Shown here: positions 46,255-58,186 of the stretch, in pieces
Position numbering within the stretch: the first letter of the stretch is position 1
Layout: each line of letters starts with the position of its first letter
NCBI GenBank assembly: GCA_008973525.1
Contig: WACJ01000386.1
Location: forward strand, 124,001 to 188,000
Direction: 5' to 3'
DNA: 64,000 nucleotides
Source: Stenopsyche tienmushanensis
Taxonomy: Eukaryota; Arthropoda; Insecta; Trichoptera; Stenopsychidae
Made by a program: the position numbers and the translations under genes
The notes under the pieces: generated by a model
What the model saw: only the letters and a program-made list of their open reading frames with translations
Database searches by the model: none
What the model was told of the DNA's origin: nothing

Positions 46255-47274
46255 TCCTTGACTGAAGAATAAATTCAAAAATTTTCATGGTTAGAAAAAT
46301 AAATGAACGTGTTATTCCTAAAATTTTAATATACATGTTTGCTTTGGCGTGGGTTAGACTTACATACGAGGGGTAAAATTTGTGGTGTAGTTGGTATCGA
46401 GCGCTTTGGGAATAGCGCCATAAACATGTAACTCGATATTTTAGTTACCGTTGAAATAGGCTCGTGTAATTTATTAAAGGTTTGAACCTTTGCCGCTTTT
46501 ACTAATTTTATTTAGGAACGGTGAAATAATTTGTCCTAATTCTTATGCGCCCTCGACCTTGCGCAAACTGTTTCGCAACACACACGAAACACTACTTTCA
46601 CTCAATGTTTCCTTACGAAAACTATAACAACAAACAGATTAGTCGGCTAAAAAAAGCGCTCTAATTGCTTACTTTCTATTTCGTTACGAAACGTAAATGG
46701 GCGGCCATCAGATGATTTTCCAACGTAATTAAATCTCGTTTAATTGTTTTCGTGTGGAGCCGCTAATTTTCTCCCATTGCGAGTGCGATCATCGCCAATT
46801 CATATTTATATTAATGCTATTTTTTACCACCTAACATGGCATGCGCTGAAGAAAGTCGATGATGTCTTGGATTTTTGTAAATGTTTATCGCTGAATTATT
46901 CATTTTAGATCACTGTAGCTAATTTTTATGCAATCAAAAAATTAATTTTACCGGTTATTAGCAACTCAAATGAGCATCGTACTTGATCTTGAATGGCCAA
47001 GGTTGTTCTATAAAAATGAAACGCTGTGATATTCCAAATTGATATTAGCATCGGCAATTGACCATAGATTGGAATCGATTGATCGTTTAAATCATTCATA
47101 TGTATGACCTTCTTGGGACGTGTTTAACTGTCGCAACTCGAATCAATATAAATAGAGCGTCTACGTTATCATCATCGTTACACTGCAGATTTGGTTGTCT
47201 TTCTATATCTATTCATGGGAAAGAATTATATTTATATCATCTGTAGTAGAGTGATGTATTTTAGTGATGGATTG
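46255..47274. other. Unassigned DNA
   Basis: No recognised gene, RNA or element terminus. Confidence 0.42.
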
Positions 47275-47355
47275 AGGATCGCGATGACCTCTCCATCGGA
47301 AGAATTTACTGTGACTAAACAAAATGGCCGATAAACACGCGGTACCAAACAAAAT
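47275..47355. repeat. Terminal fragment shared with the 49.5 kb mariner
   Basis: Contains CATCGGAAGAATTTACTGTG, ACAAAATGGCCGATAA and GGTACCAAACAAAATG. Matches 4262-4332 and the right end of the mariner remnant ending near 50060. Confidence 0.62.
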
Positions 47356-48699
47356 GTCAGGTGCGCCAACTTCGACACAAAAATTCCCCAATTTCAGGAG
47401 TCATTGTTAATCCGACTTTTTAAATGACCCTCGCAATAGAAAGCAGCGTAAAATATATCCCTGTTGCGATACAAGAAAACATAGTCTTTCCTGTTGATTT
47501 TTTTTTGCGGGAAATACTGTTTGTAGTAAGGCAGTTCCGACATTTAAAATATTTATAAGCTCTCAGCAAAAATACGAAACAACACAAATTTCGCTTCGCG
47601 TGTAAGTTTTTTTTTTCTACACGCTGTTTCTGGTTTAATCCCGCAAATTTGGGCAATTCTGGCAAGTGTACCGAGCTCCCACTTAACATCTGCATTGTTT
47701 AACATATTTTCTCACTTTACGTCGTCGCATATGCGAAACATCTTCGGAGGCTTCCATTATCCTTTTATGTTTACTTTGCGGAAGAGAAGTGAAGAAGTCG
47801 CGGTGTTGCGGTTCGCTCCCGAGAGAACAATGTTGGGAGTCATTTCGACATTTTTTTTAAGGTCGTGTTAAACAATACGTCGTTTGGTAGCGTTTATGCA
47901 ACCGTTTTTGTTGTTGTTCAAAGCAAGGTCCTTTTAATACTATTTTTTTAATATCCAATTAAAGATTTAATTGTTCAGTGCGGGCTGCGTCGAGAATTTG
48001 ATGGCATACTTATAGTCGCTATGTTTAATATTTTCTTCAGAAAATTTAAACCAAGACTATCATTAAAATTACGAAATTAGTCCTAAAACTTTACATTTTA
48101 ATGACAATATTAAAAAACTATAAAAAAAACCTTTTTATTCATCGAAAAAATCTTATATACATAATAAAACCGCGTAAAAATATTGTCGCTCTTTCCTCGT
48201 ATATTCGTGGTCTTGAGGAAAAAAAAGACATTATATGATATTAACTAAAATAAAGTACAAAGAGATCATTAATTATACGTACTTAGTGCATACGTATTTC
48301 CTAGTTATTTGTTGTGTGCAATTTGTATAATGACTTCTGAAGAATCTGAACCGCAACTTAATGACTTCAATGGGTGCTCCTCACATCCAGAGATCGGCAA
48401 ACTTTCTTGCAAACTTATTTAATAAAATACTCTAATTTTTCAGCACATCAGGATATTTTTGTGGTGCTAATACTTTATTAAATATTTGAATATTTAAATA
48501 AAATTGCATATGAAATTTTGGTAACAAATATTTTAAATTGATTTTACGAAAAACAATGGAATAGAAAATATTTAAAAAAAACATATTTTGCCACTTCAAT
48601 TGAAACATTTATTTTTTTAAACATGTGTAGCGTGGGAATAATTTGCGATTGTTTTTATTGATTGTAAAAATAAATTAATTAATTTCGTCGTTTAATATC
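47356..48699. other. Unassigned DNA
   Basis: A 91-codon minus frame at 47420-47695 has several cysteines (RYTCQNCPNL in an alternative frame) that faintly recall a piggyBac C-terminal domain, but too little remains to assign it. The rest is AT-rich with nothing recognised. Confidence 0.4.
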
Positions 48700-49250
48700 G
48701 ATTTTTGGTCGTCAAAGCGGGTCGTTTAATTTGGCGTTCGGACCTCAACCGTTCTTAAGGGTCGTAGGCCGAGCAAATTCTTTCTGTTCTTTTCTGGGCG
48801 CCTTGGGGACCAGTCGTGTTAATTTCGCGCTACGTCTCCATCATCAAGCCTCTGCGTCGTGATCGTCTGCCGTATCACAAAATGGTAAATAAAATTTATT
48901 AATCGAAGTTCATCATGTTTTAATTGTTTCCCTCTCGTTTTTGAGGTTTCCTCCTTTTTGGTGTCGTCATATGAGCGGTCGAAGTTAAAGAATCGCCCCC
49001 TCGGCGGAGGTATACGCATATTCCGTCGCGGATGCTTCGAGTTTGTCTCGGTGTCGCGGGGTTCCTTCGCCCCTGAGGGCGGAGCCCCTTCGCTTCTCGT
49101 CGAGGCCCTTCGGGCCGAAATGAGAGGCGCAAGGGTGCGTCCGGCCTCCGGAGCGCCTCGCGATTCGAGACGCCCCTCGTGGCGGGCTGTTTGAGGCAGC
49201 TGCGACGAAGATTGCGGGCCCCTGAAGACGGCAAGGGGCTTCAAACGCAA
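48700..49250. other. GC-rich, CpG-dense island
   Basis: Between about 48985 and 49230 the sequence is strongly GC- and CpG-rich (for example CCCTTCGGGCCGAAATGAGA), sharply unlike the AT-rich surroundings. Frames are open on several readings (144, 104 and 98 codons minus, 78 plus), as expected from GC-rich sequence, and none has a motif. The adjoining 48700-48895 ends in CACAAAATGGTAAAT, which could be a start codon before a splice donor. A promoter/first exon or an inserted foreign segment are both possible. Confidence 0.3.
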
Positions 49251-49551
49251 CACATGTATGTTTTAAAATCACCCAAAACAATTGTTGACAATCTGTGTGT
49301 TTCGAAAGTGACCCAAACTCATTACAAAGACAAAGAAGGGAAATTTTCGGTCACAAATTTAACAACATTGTTTTAAACTACTCTCTGTCTAATTGTGTTC
49401 ATATTTGTTATATGTTATAATTTATATCCAACTGTGGATCCAAATCTTTTTCAAAGCGCCATGTATTAATATATGCATCATTTTAATTTACAACATTTGT
49501 AAATTTAGCATTTAATCTCCATTTTTCATCGATTTAAATCATCAACGAGGA
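49251..49551. other. Unassigned DNA
   Basis: Ordinary AT-rich DNA; nothing recognised. Confidence 0.45.
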
Positions 49552-50065
49552 TCATCCAGAAAGTAAGGTTACAGCGTATTTGTAGGATTCAGAGGATCCT
49601 TTACAAAAATATTAAATTATTTTTTAACTTAGTCGCCGTCGAGATCGAGACATTTCTGTAGTCGAGGTATCAAATCTGTGCAAAACGATCCAAAGAATTC
49701 TGTGCACCCATTTCGCAAACAATTTGCCCTAATCAAGTTTATTCGACTCAATATCACCGAGAAGACTTCAAGAAATGTCAGGAAATTCTTCGTGAAGGTG
49801 ATCAAGCGTCACTCAGCGGTCATTTCGCACTTGTTCTTTAATTTTTTACACGAGTTTGTCAGAAATGACTGATGATCTCCCACTCTTTACTTCGTCGTCG
49901 ATGGATATTCACGATGATTTTGTTCTGAAAAGTCAAAAAAAAGATGACCGCGCAAATCTCGCGTGGATGGAAAGTGGGAGAAGCGCACGACGATCTTTCC
50001 ATCGGAAGAATTTACTGTGACTGAACAAAATGGCCGACAAATACGCAGAACCAAACAAGCTGACT
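49552..50065 (-). mobile_element. mariner remnant, third lineage
   Basis: The left end GGATCATCCAGAAAGTAAGG with CAGCGTATTTGTAGG and the reversed right end (GTTTGGTTCTGCGTATTTGT) share an inverted portion. Minus-strand 49720-49620 reads DLIPRLQKCLDLDGD, then KK, the conserved C-terminal end of mariner transposases. The catalytic region is not recognisable in the remaining 300 bases. Solo copies of the right end occur at 4262 and 47275. Confidence 0.68.
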
Positions 50066-50908
50066 AATTAAATATCAAATCACAATTGTGGTTTTAATTT
50101 GTTTTTAATGATGCATTTTTTTAACAAGAAAAATAAGAATCTTGAGGTTTTCATAAACCTTATCAAAGTATAATACAAAGTCTATGTTGTGTGTTTTTTT
50201 TTAATTTCCAGAAATTAGATTGATAGTGTTAAATCTGGAATGCGTCGTCACCGGGATATTGAATGGAACCCTTTAATTTGAGAAACGCTGGATTGCTGTC
50301 ATTTCAGCCGCTTTGTCCATTGTGTTGAGAATTAGCGGGAGAACGCGAGAGAAATTCTTCTCCAATGATAATGCACATAAATGACATTGATTAATCATGA
50401 GAAATTCAATAGACTCATTTGCCGCATTACGGAAATGATTCGGAAGTTTGTTTATATCGATACAACGTACCACAACTATCAATCATTATTTGTGTTTCTT
50501 CTATTCACCTCTTTATTAATTCTATGATTTCCATTCAATGTAGCGATTGCAGATTTACAACTTGTCCCACCGCCAATTCTTGCTCTCGACAAGAAACCAT
50601 TTTTGGCGTCGTTTCGTATATTTACAATCATTTTGAATACGTAAAACCTATATGGAGCGACTATTGGTTGACTTTGATTGAAACCAATTTTTGTGTCCAT
50701 ATGTGGCTGTGTAAATATGAAAACTCTCATTCTTTGATCTAGGTCACAATACAAAAAAAAAGATAATTTAAAATATAACGATGATTAGTCCTTCTTGTAT
50801 TATTCGAAATATTACTTAAAAGTCGTTATGATATTAGTCGATCGCGTCGCTTTTGCGACGGTCCGCGTTTTTCGATCAATTAAATACACATATCGAATAG
50901 CTTGCACC
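50066..50908. other. Unassigned DNA
   Basis: Overlapping frames at 50419-50754 (107 plus, 91 minus) have no motif. Nothing else recognised. Confidence 0.42.
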
Positions 50909-51020
50909 TAGCGATTCTGATTTCTCGAGAAATGGGAATTCTTAATTTTATTTCTCAAATTTCTCGAGAAATTTTCGTACAATTTTTTTTTCGAGAAATA
51001 ATTCTCGAGAAGAGACACTG
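50909..51020. mobile_element. hAT MITE, minimal copy with near-matching 8-bp flanks
   Basis: Ends TAGCGATTCTGATTTCTCGA and TCGAGAAGAGACACTG. The 8 bases outside are CTTGCACC (50901-50908) and CTTACGCC (51021-51028), identical at six positions, consistent with an old 8-bp duplication. Within 112 bp there are three palindromes of the TTTCTCGAGAAA type. It lacks the internal core of larger copies. Confidence 0.75.
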
Positions 51021-52639
51021 CTTACGCCCAATCTCGTATTGATTGGATTTTTTTATTTGACTGCTTCGAATCATGTTTGATATTTACTTTTCAGCTACTA
51101 GAGTTACATTTAACGAGGTACAAATTTTCCAAGCCTGGCAATATCGCATAACGAAGGTCAATTAAAACCTCTACATCCGATATTCTTCGCCATTCCAATT
51201 ATTCTAAACGCTCCCCATTTTCAGAAAATGGACAATTTATTATTCAACAAAGATTTCCTTATGTAATAGCTTGTCAATGGACGGTGTCAACATTGGACGT
51301 GCGCATAATCGATTCCTTATTCGTTCCGATTAAATTATGTACGGCTTTAAATATGGGGAGTGACCATGACTGATATTTCAGCAAGTTGACACACATGTCC
51401 ATCTCGGAAGAACGTGCCTAACAAGACGGGACCGATCCCCTGCTGCCACGCAACAGTTGGGAAACTCCAATTTCGTGATATAATTGATAGCGTGATTCCC
51501 AAACGGCATTCGATTATAATAAAAATGGCGTAACGAATCGATATGTTATAAACTTGCAGTCCGCATGTGAATCGGGCTTCTGTGACTTAACACGTAACCT
51601 GCGGTAATCAATAGACCTCACCTTGAATGAATGAAACCCATTAGCTTACATAACGCACACACATTTACATAATCATACATATTTATGCCATGTATTTTTG
51701 CATATTTATTTATGTATTTGTATCGTCGGAACCTGCGGATTATCGATTTGCTATTAGTCATATCCCCTGAAATAGGCTAGGGGTTTTGACCCTTTTCTTT
51801 CTATAAACTATTGGATACATCATCAACACGTAATAAAACCGCGCGAAAAATGCAAAATTATCTTTTAAATCATCTTTATTGTATTGGACTTGAATCAAAT
51901 TTAACTCAGATCATCCATTCATTCCGTAAATTTTCATAATTGTTCACAAATTATATTAAATACGATTCGTATCATGCGGCAACCCTCTCAAATTTAAATT
52001 TCTCAATCAAAAATATAATATAATTCCAAAAGAGATTCAATTGGGTTGATTAGGATTTTTCCCAATTTGACAAATTTGATTTGACTTGTGATAAAAATAT
52101 CATAAAAGTCACTGGAAAACCACCAATTTGAAATATCCCTTTATCGTAAATCGTAATAATGAAAATGCGAAAATCAAGTTTAATGAAACCTTTATTTATA
52201 AAGGCGACCTTTAATAAAATGGCACACACTGCCTATTAATTTCATCATCATTATATGACGACCATAAACACTTCTAGGGTCGCTTTATTATCAATTCAAA
52301 ATGTCTTCTAATTTATTGATTTACATTAAATCTTGTTGAGGAATCACTTTTGCAACGTATTTGCGTAAGAAATTGAAGGTTTTATTAATGCATTTCTGAT
52401 GTACGAACATTATTTTATTTATTGTCATTGTTGTGTCAATAAACTGGACTTTTTTGAACAATTAAAGATTTTTTTAGCTTTATAAAATAAAAATTATAAA
52501 TAATTAATATTTTTTAAAATTTTGATTGCGTCTTTGCCGTCAGTTTGCCTCGGGTTACTGTCGAGTGAATACGTCAAGGTTGGTGTCATTTTGAAGCTCT
52601 GTTGTTTTTCTTACTTTTTCAAATATTTTTATATTTTTT
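51021..52639. other. Unassigned DNA
   Basis: No recognised gene or element; the last 150 bases could be leader of the mariner that follows. Confidence 0.42.
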
Positions 52640-52985
52640 TAGCCATAGTGAAAATGTCCAAGACATAAACTGATAGGACTTATTTGCGATCTTGTTTACT
52701 GTTTTTATTCGATAAAGGATTAAAAGCAAAAGAAACTACCCAGTGCATCTGTGATACATATGGCAATATATTGAATATTCGAAAATGCCATGGATGGTTC
52801 AAAAATTTTAAAAGTGGCGACAGATTTGAAATATAAACCAAAATCAGAACGACCTCCAATAATCGATGATGACGGATTAAGTTCTCTGGTAGAATCTGAT
52901 CCTCGAAAAACAATAACTATCACTAGACATCGGCTGTCCCTGGTCGATAGTAAAACACCATTTGAAAAGACTCGATAATTACTCA
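52640..52985 (+). pseudogene. mariner transposase N-terminal fragment
   Basis: Plus-strand reading: LRSCLLFLFDKGLKAKETTQ, CICDTYGNILNIRKCHGWFK, NFKSGD, then after a shift DLKYKPKSERPPIIDDDGLS and SLVESDPRKTI. This is the helix-turn-helix region and following linker of a mariner transposase, of the lineage also seen at 9740-10030. It ends before the first catalytic residue. Two or more frame breaks. Confidence 0.85.
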
Positions 52986-53138
52986 ATTGAGTAATATTGT
53001 ACAGTTTTTATTGAAATAATCTTTTTCTCCAATATAACAAAAAAATGACATTTCTTTCCGCTTTACCTAATATATAAAGTCGATAAATTTGTTTGAATTT
53101 TTAGTCTAAAATATATACATAAAAGCATAGGTTTGATC

Positions 53139-53455
53139 TAGTTTTTCTTCCCGAAAATCATTTTTCGAGGATTCTGATTCCTCGAGAAATTTTTTGATTT
53201 CTCGAGGAATTTTAGAATTCAATTTTGATTGCATAAATTACTAACTACTTGTCAAAATTGTTCACAAATTTCTTACTTTCAAAACTTTCTTATCTTTGTT
53301 TAAGAAACAAAAAATACGCCCTGAACTTATTCGTTCTACTATAAAAATATCCATACTTTCTCAGAAAATCTTAAGACCTTGAGTAGTTAATCCGACTATA
53401 GTGATTTCTCGAGAAATTTGAGAATTGATGAAAATTTCTCGAGAAATTGCATTAT
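53139..53455 (+). mobile_element. hAT MITE, TTTCTCGAGAAA family
   Basis: Starts TAGTTTTTCTTCCCGAAAAT with two CTCGAG-type palindromes by 53215, and ends with GTGATTTCTCGAGAAATTTG and AAATTTCTCGAGAAATTGCA. The middle lacks the usual core and instead carries the short repeat shared with 30003-30079. Confidence 0.7.
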
Positions 53456-55747
53456 AAATGAGATCGTTTGCATATTAAATTAGATCGTGTGTCGTCGTCG
53501 AATTCTGAAAAGTGATGATGAAATCCATTTTTTAACAGTTGCAAGTCCTATTTATTGTGGTCACGAAGACATCGCATGTGGTGTTGAATCCTGACCGCGA
53601 CCGTCTGGGGTCAACGTGTCTCGCTTGGAACCACAACAATCGTATTGTGCCGGAATCGATTTGAATAAAAAACATTTCTATGTAGAATTTGACCAAAAAA
53701 ATATTTAAATTTTATCATTCTGACCCGCCGGCCTTAGAATTCGGCACCCGATGTTGAAATATTGACAACTTACGTCGCTCTCGTAAGGACGTGATGGACG
53801 GCCTCGAGTGAATATCCATTATTTTGTCGGACGTCGGCATCTCGGGCAGGTCCAATATTGTTATATCACTTATGGCGTGTTTACACAACGCAAGGTTGAC
53901 ACTTTATCGAAGTGGGTGTTCGCCAGAAACGCATATTGAAAACTCTCACCTTCAGAGATTGGGAGCCTTTTGTTCGATGACGGGACTGCGTTTGACAATT
54001 AATTAAACGTCCAAATATAATAGCGATGAAATGGGATCGAAACGTATCGAGCTGTAAACGGTTTGTTTTGCAAACTCTGCCGCAAACCACATTACAAAGG
54101 TGGTCTAATGGTTATGCTTTACGCAAACATCGTTATGTTGCGCTTCATTGTTTGGCATTCAACCTTCTGTTGTAAGCAATATATGAGCACGTAAATTCGT
54201 ACTATTTACAATTATAGCCTCCCATATTGAACAGTCGAAAATGCCAGAGCATTGTCCGTCGAAGATTTATTATTAAATTAAATATACGCCTGCATAAAAC
54301 CACCCTGTAGCGAGAGAAAAAGACTCGATGCTTGATAATCTGGCAAAGACGTTTGGGATAGTGAAAACGAATGAAGCAAGTTCTAATGGCATTACTTTGA
54401 GCTTCCTCCGATATTTTGCATTGTCCCGTTCCTGACTTAATTAAAACCGATTAACCAGCGTCCCGGAATATTCTGCATTTCACCGGCAAACTTTTACAGA
54501 GGATGTTCGTAAACATTTTCAGACTTAATAAATCGTCGTAGGGAGGTCGTAACTAAGCAAGGGTAGTGTCCTTTGACCCGGTTTCTCCGAGGGTTCTGAC
54601 AAAGGCTCATCAAAGGCCGCACTGGCCTCAGACAAAAAATAAAAATCTCGCTTCGTTTGACCTACGAGTGCTTTTAGTCCCGAACCGACTTTAAATATTA
54701 ATTTATCCGATTAATTAGATCTACCTTATCTTACTTTTCAAGCCCCCGTGCATGTAAAATTCAATGAAAGCCTTGGACATGATACCCTCACTAAAAAATC
54801 TCACAAAATTAATTACTACAACAAACATCGTTACACGATGAAACAATTCGTGCACGAAAAATGCAAAACTTAAATTCGCCAATCAATTTATCATCAACCA
54901 AACAAACATCATGTATAAAACATAACTGAAATATATAATGCATTTCTAAATCATTATGAACTTCCATCGAATACTATACAAATTTGTCATCAGATGTTCA
55001 TAGACATGAAGCAATTTCCTCTTTGGATAAAGTGAAATACGTGATCTTGGCATTGCGTTCAATCTACTAAAGGCACACATCTCAACTTTTATCCTCCGTT
55101 TAATTTAATTGACTACACACGTTCAGTCAATCATCTAAATTGCATAAATATACAATTTAATCAAATGATACATTTATTTTGCTTACATTTTTTATTTTTT
55201 AAATGTTCCCATGAAAGCACAAACGTCACGGATGACAAAATTAGATTTTATTAAAATATTGTTTTACACAATATTACCCACTTTTTATAACCGGTATTCA
55301 AAAATATCAACTCATCATGATCGTAAAAATCGATCAAGACGATGAAGTGTAGTCGGGTGTGGATGAAAAGTCGCTTGTTTTAACTATATATTTATTTGAA
55401 ACGTAGAGAGATTACAGCCGCGAGATTACAAGCGAGCCGATGGGAAGAATACATCTTCCCGTACCCAAAATTATCAATTTTTTGGAAATATGTGAACAAA
55501 ACCTCCCTGTTTTTCTTACAAAAGGCTTTCTAGAACTACACTCTTATAATTGTATGCATAATTGTAGCATTTAATACAAATCCTATTCTATTCAAAAAAA
55601 ATTTCAACCCTCATAAAATGTAGCTATAATTTGCCAAAATCGCTATCATCATATCACAAAAGATGTAGAAGAAAACCTCTCAAAAAATGAGTATAGTAAT
55701 TTATATGCTCATAAATCTGCGTGTAATTACTTAAGATGATTCATAAC
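53456..55747. other. Unassigned DNA
   Basis: No recognised gene. The portion 53540-54700 is less AT-rich and not repeated here. Frames of 60-69 codons at 53824-54090 are unassigned. Confidence 0.42.
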
Positions 55748-56118
55748 AAGTGACTCTGATATTTCGATAATTTTCATTTCTCGAGAAATGAGAATTTTCG
55801 GATGTCATTTCTCAAATTTATCGAGATTTTTTTTTATGCATGGATATTTTTATGGCGGAAGTTCAGAACGTATCTTTTGTTTCTTAAAAAAAGATAAGAC
55901 GAATTTGAAAGTAAGAAAGTTTTTTGTCATATCTATTACCCTAACGAAATCTTTCAAACACAATGCATTTTGATACAGTGCAAACCTACTCGTATACAGT
56001 GCAGCGTTTTAAAAATGAAAGTGGTTGTATTTGTCTCAATAATATTAATTTAAATTTAATTTTATAAAAAATATTTCTCGAGAAATTCTCGAGAAATATT
56101 TTTCGAGAAGAAACATTA
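55748..56118. mobile_element. hAT MITE, TTTCTCGAGAAA family, long copy
   Basis: Left AAGTGACTCTGATATTTCGA then ATTTCTCGAGAAATGAGAAT; right TTCTCGAGAAATTCTCGAGA and ATTTTTCGAGAAGAAACATT-A. The interior contains GTGGTTGTATTTGTCTCAAT as in other copies. A 61-codon frame inside is chance. Confidence 0.7.
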
Positions 56119-57508
56119 GGTATATGACTGCGATTCGTTTCCCATGGAATTTTTTCAGTTGCAATCTTCAGAGCTCAAAATTGATTCGCTATGCGACATA
56201 TTTCGATCTGGCCATAAATTATATTTAATGAACGAGCATATCTTAGGATGTCATATTCGCTTGTACAGCGAGTATTTTCCGGGAATTCGCCAGTGTTTGT
56301 GTGAGTTTTGCGAACATCTCTGTTCTCCCTAGGCGGCAACAAATCAGCTCGACTGAAATCAGCGAGCAAATAAAGCGGCGATGATGAAGTCATGTCTGCG
56401 GCGAAGAAAGAGCCACACTTCCATTGTTGTCTTCGACAGATAGCAGAAGTACGTTTTGTGTCGAAACGATAATTGTGACCATTTCACGGGCTGAGGAGTA
56501 TGTGTCACGTGAAATCTATAATTGTCACGTTTGTTTCTGTCACCGTGACACGTGTGGCCAAACTCGGAGTGATTGACCCAAAATGTGACTTCTTGCAGAA
56601 GCAACACCTCACGGTCGCCCGCATCAACACGCATTATATCATAACAGCTGACCTTTATCTTTGCTTATAAAACATTTCCATATGCATTCATTTGCACGAT
56701 CACTGTGCCAATAAATACTTGAGCAAGGCCAGATTTGTCTTTTTATAGTGTCAAAATGTTTACACGGACCGTAGCCGTTCTTATGCATGACATGCAATTG
56801 ACATTACGTATTAATTCCGCTTCAATGGATTTTTTTCCCTGAAAAGCTCTAATCAAGCGCAGTAGGCATTTTTTATTCAACGGTAAAACCACAATACATG
56901 AACGACAAGCGCGAGCGCCTGAAATAATTATTTGAAAATCGATTTTCCCGCTTAGTTCGTCGCCACACCGACAGATGAATGGCGCCAATCTAACGAGCCA
57001 ATTTTCAAATATTCCATCCTAAAATTTCCGATTTGAATCGTCATTATTATGTTACCATCATCAAATTCAATTTAATGTCAACGGCATAGATATCCTATAT
57101 AAATTGCGCGTAAACATATGAAGACATGATTGTATTTTGCCTTCATGAATATCCAATATTTCATCGGAATTGATTTTGGAGAGACAATATATCTTAGAAC
57201 GTAGAATAAATATAAGCAGAATTTTACTAAATAAAAACATACGATATTTTTAAAATAATGTATGAATAACTACAGGCTCGAGGGAAAGCAAATATAATAA
57301 TACAGTACATACTTATATTATGTGGCCATAACTTTAATCCGAGACTAAGGGTGAGGATTGTGAGAAGCCGCATTTTCTCAATCCTTTTGTGTGGAACAAA
57401 AACATGAATATTCACATAGTGTAATATTTAATATTTTTAAGTTTGGAAATATCGATACTTATTATACATTTTTTGGACTGATCGAAGTCCTGTAAGAATA
57501 ACGTTATA
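56119..57508. other. Unassigned DNA with E-box cluster
   Basis: The less AT-rich part 56300-56640 has a 91-codon minus frame without motif. At 56500-56556 TCACGTGA (56505) and CACGTG (56549) lie with two more TCACGT/GTCACCGTGAC variants. CACGTG is the core bound by basic helix-loop-helix factors; function is not shown. Confidence 0.35.
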
Positions 57509-57584
57509 CGAGGGACATTCAAATATAACCCCCCTTATACATATGCATTCGAATACAAGCACGAGTGAGCGAGAAGTAGCATTC

Positions 57585-57950
57585 TCTGTTGCGCAACGCG
57601 TAATTATTCATTTTCTCATAAACGAACGTGTGAAATTGAGATGAGATTTAACAGTTAGGTGATGCTACTCTAAGATCCGAGTGTTTGGTTGGGTCAAAAA
57701 TTCGAGAAATTTCTGCTGAAAAGTCTGCTGGAATTTTGGGACTCGAAATATATTTTATTGAATAATTTTCTACGCGATGGATGTACGGTGAATGCAGCCT
57801 ACTACTGCCAACTGCTAGATGATGCTAAGGCTGCTTAAATAAAAATAAATAATTACGCGTTGCGCAACAGAAGATTCTACTTTTCGCTTTCTTTTTTCAG
57901 TGAGGGAATCAAGAAGCTTCCTATCCAATGGAATAAATGTATTTCAAATT
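57585..57950 (+). pseudogene. mariner transposase, heavily deleted
   Basis: Readable blocks in order: SVAQRVIIHFLINERVK (N-terminal helix), a deletion, FWDSKYILLNNFLRDGCTVN followed by AAYYCQLLDDAKAA (region between the first and second catalytic aspartates), a further deletion, and SEGIKKLPIQWNKCISN (C-terminal end). Catalytic residues are missing. The homologous tail at 17840-18043 continues NEGNYIEK, so this copy is cut within that motif by the nested MITE. Confidence 0.85.
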
Positions 57951-57958
57951 AAGGAAAC

Positions 57959-58186
57959 TAGTGTTTCTTCTCGAGAATTTCTTGAAAAATTTCTCTGATT
58001 TCTCGAGAAATTTTAGAAATTAATTTTTATTGTATAAAATAAAATTTGTACAAAAAGTTTTGATACAAATACAACCACTTCCATTTTTAAAATACTGCTC
58101 TGAATATGAGTAGGTTTTTGCTACATTCTAAACTTCTCAAGAAAACTTCGTCGCATATTCTATAGAAATTTGAGAAATGGAATCGA
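57959..58186 (+). mobile_element. hAT MITE nested in mariner, 8-bp duplication
   Basis: It starts TAGTGTTTCTTCTCGAGAAT. The flanks are AAGGAAAC (57951-57958) and AAGGGAAC (58187-58194). The mariner copy at 17840 has a single AAGGCAAC at this point (17945-17952), an empty site that confirms both the duplication and the element length. The core TACAAATACAACCACTTCCA identifies the TTTCTCGAGAAA family. The right terminal palindrome is missing, so the end nearest 58186 is eroded. Confidence 0.85.

Noticed and set aside
47420..47695. piggyBac C-terminal cysteine domain
   Set aside because: Only a few cysteines in shifted frames fit, and no TTAA termini or neighbouring transposase sequence was seen.
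48819..49253. Longest frame in the GC island (144 codons, minus) as a gene
   Set aside because: Several other frames over the same bases are equally open on both strands, which GC-rich, stop-poor sequence explains. No motif, signal or repeat pattern supports a protein.
49985..50050. Conserved translated phrase LSAILFSHSKFF at three loci as a shared protein domain
   Set aside because: It is the translation of a shared mariner end; outside the 70-bp block the three frames have nothing in common.
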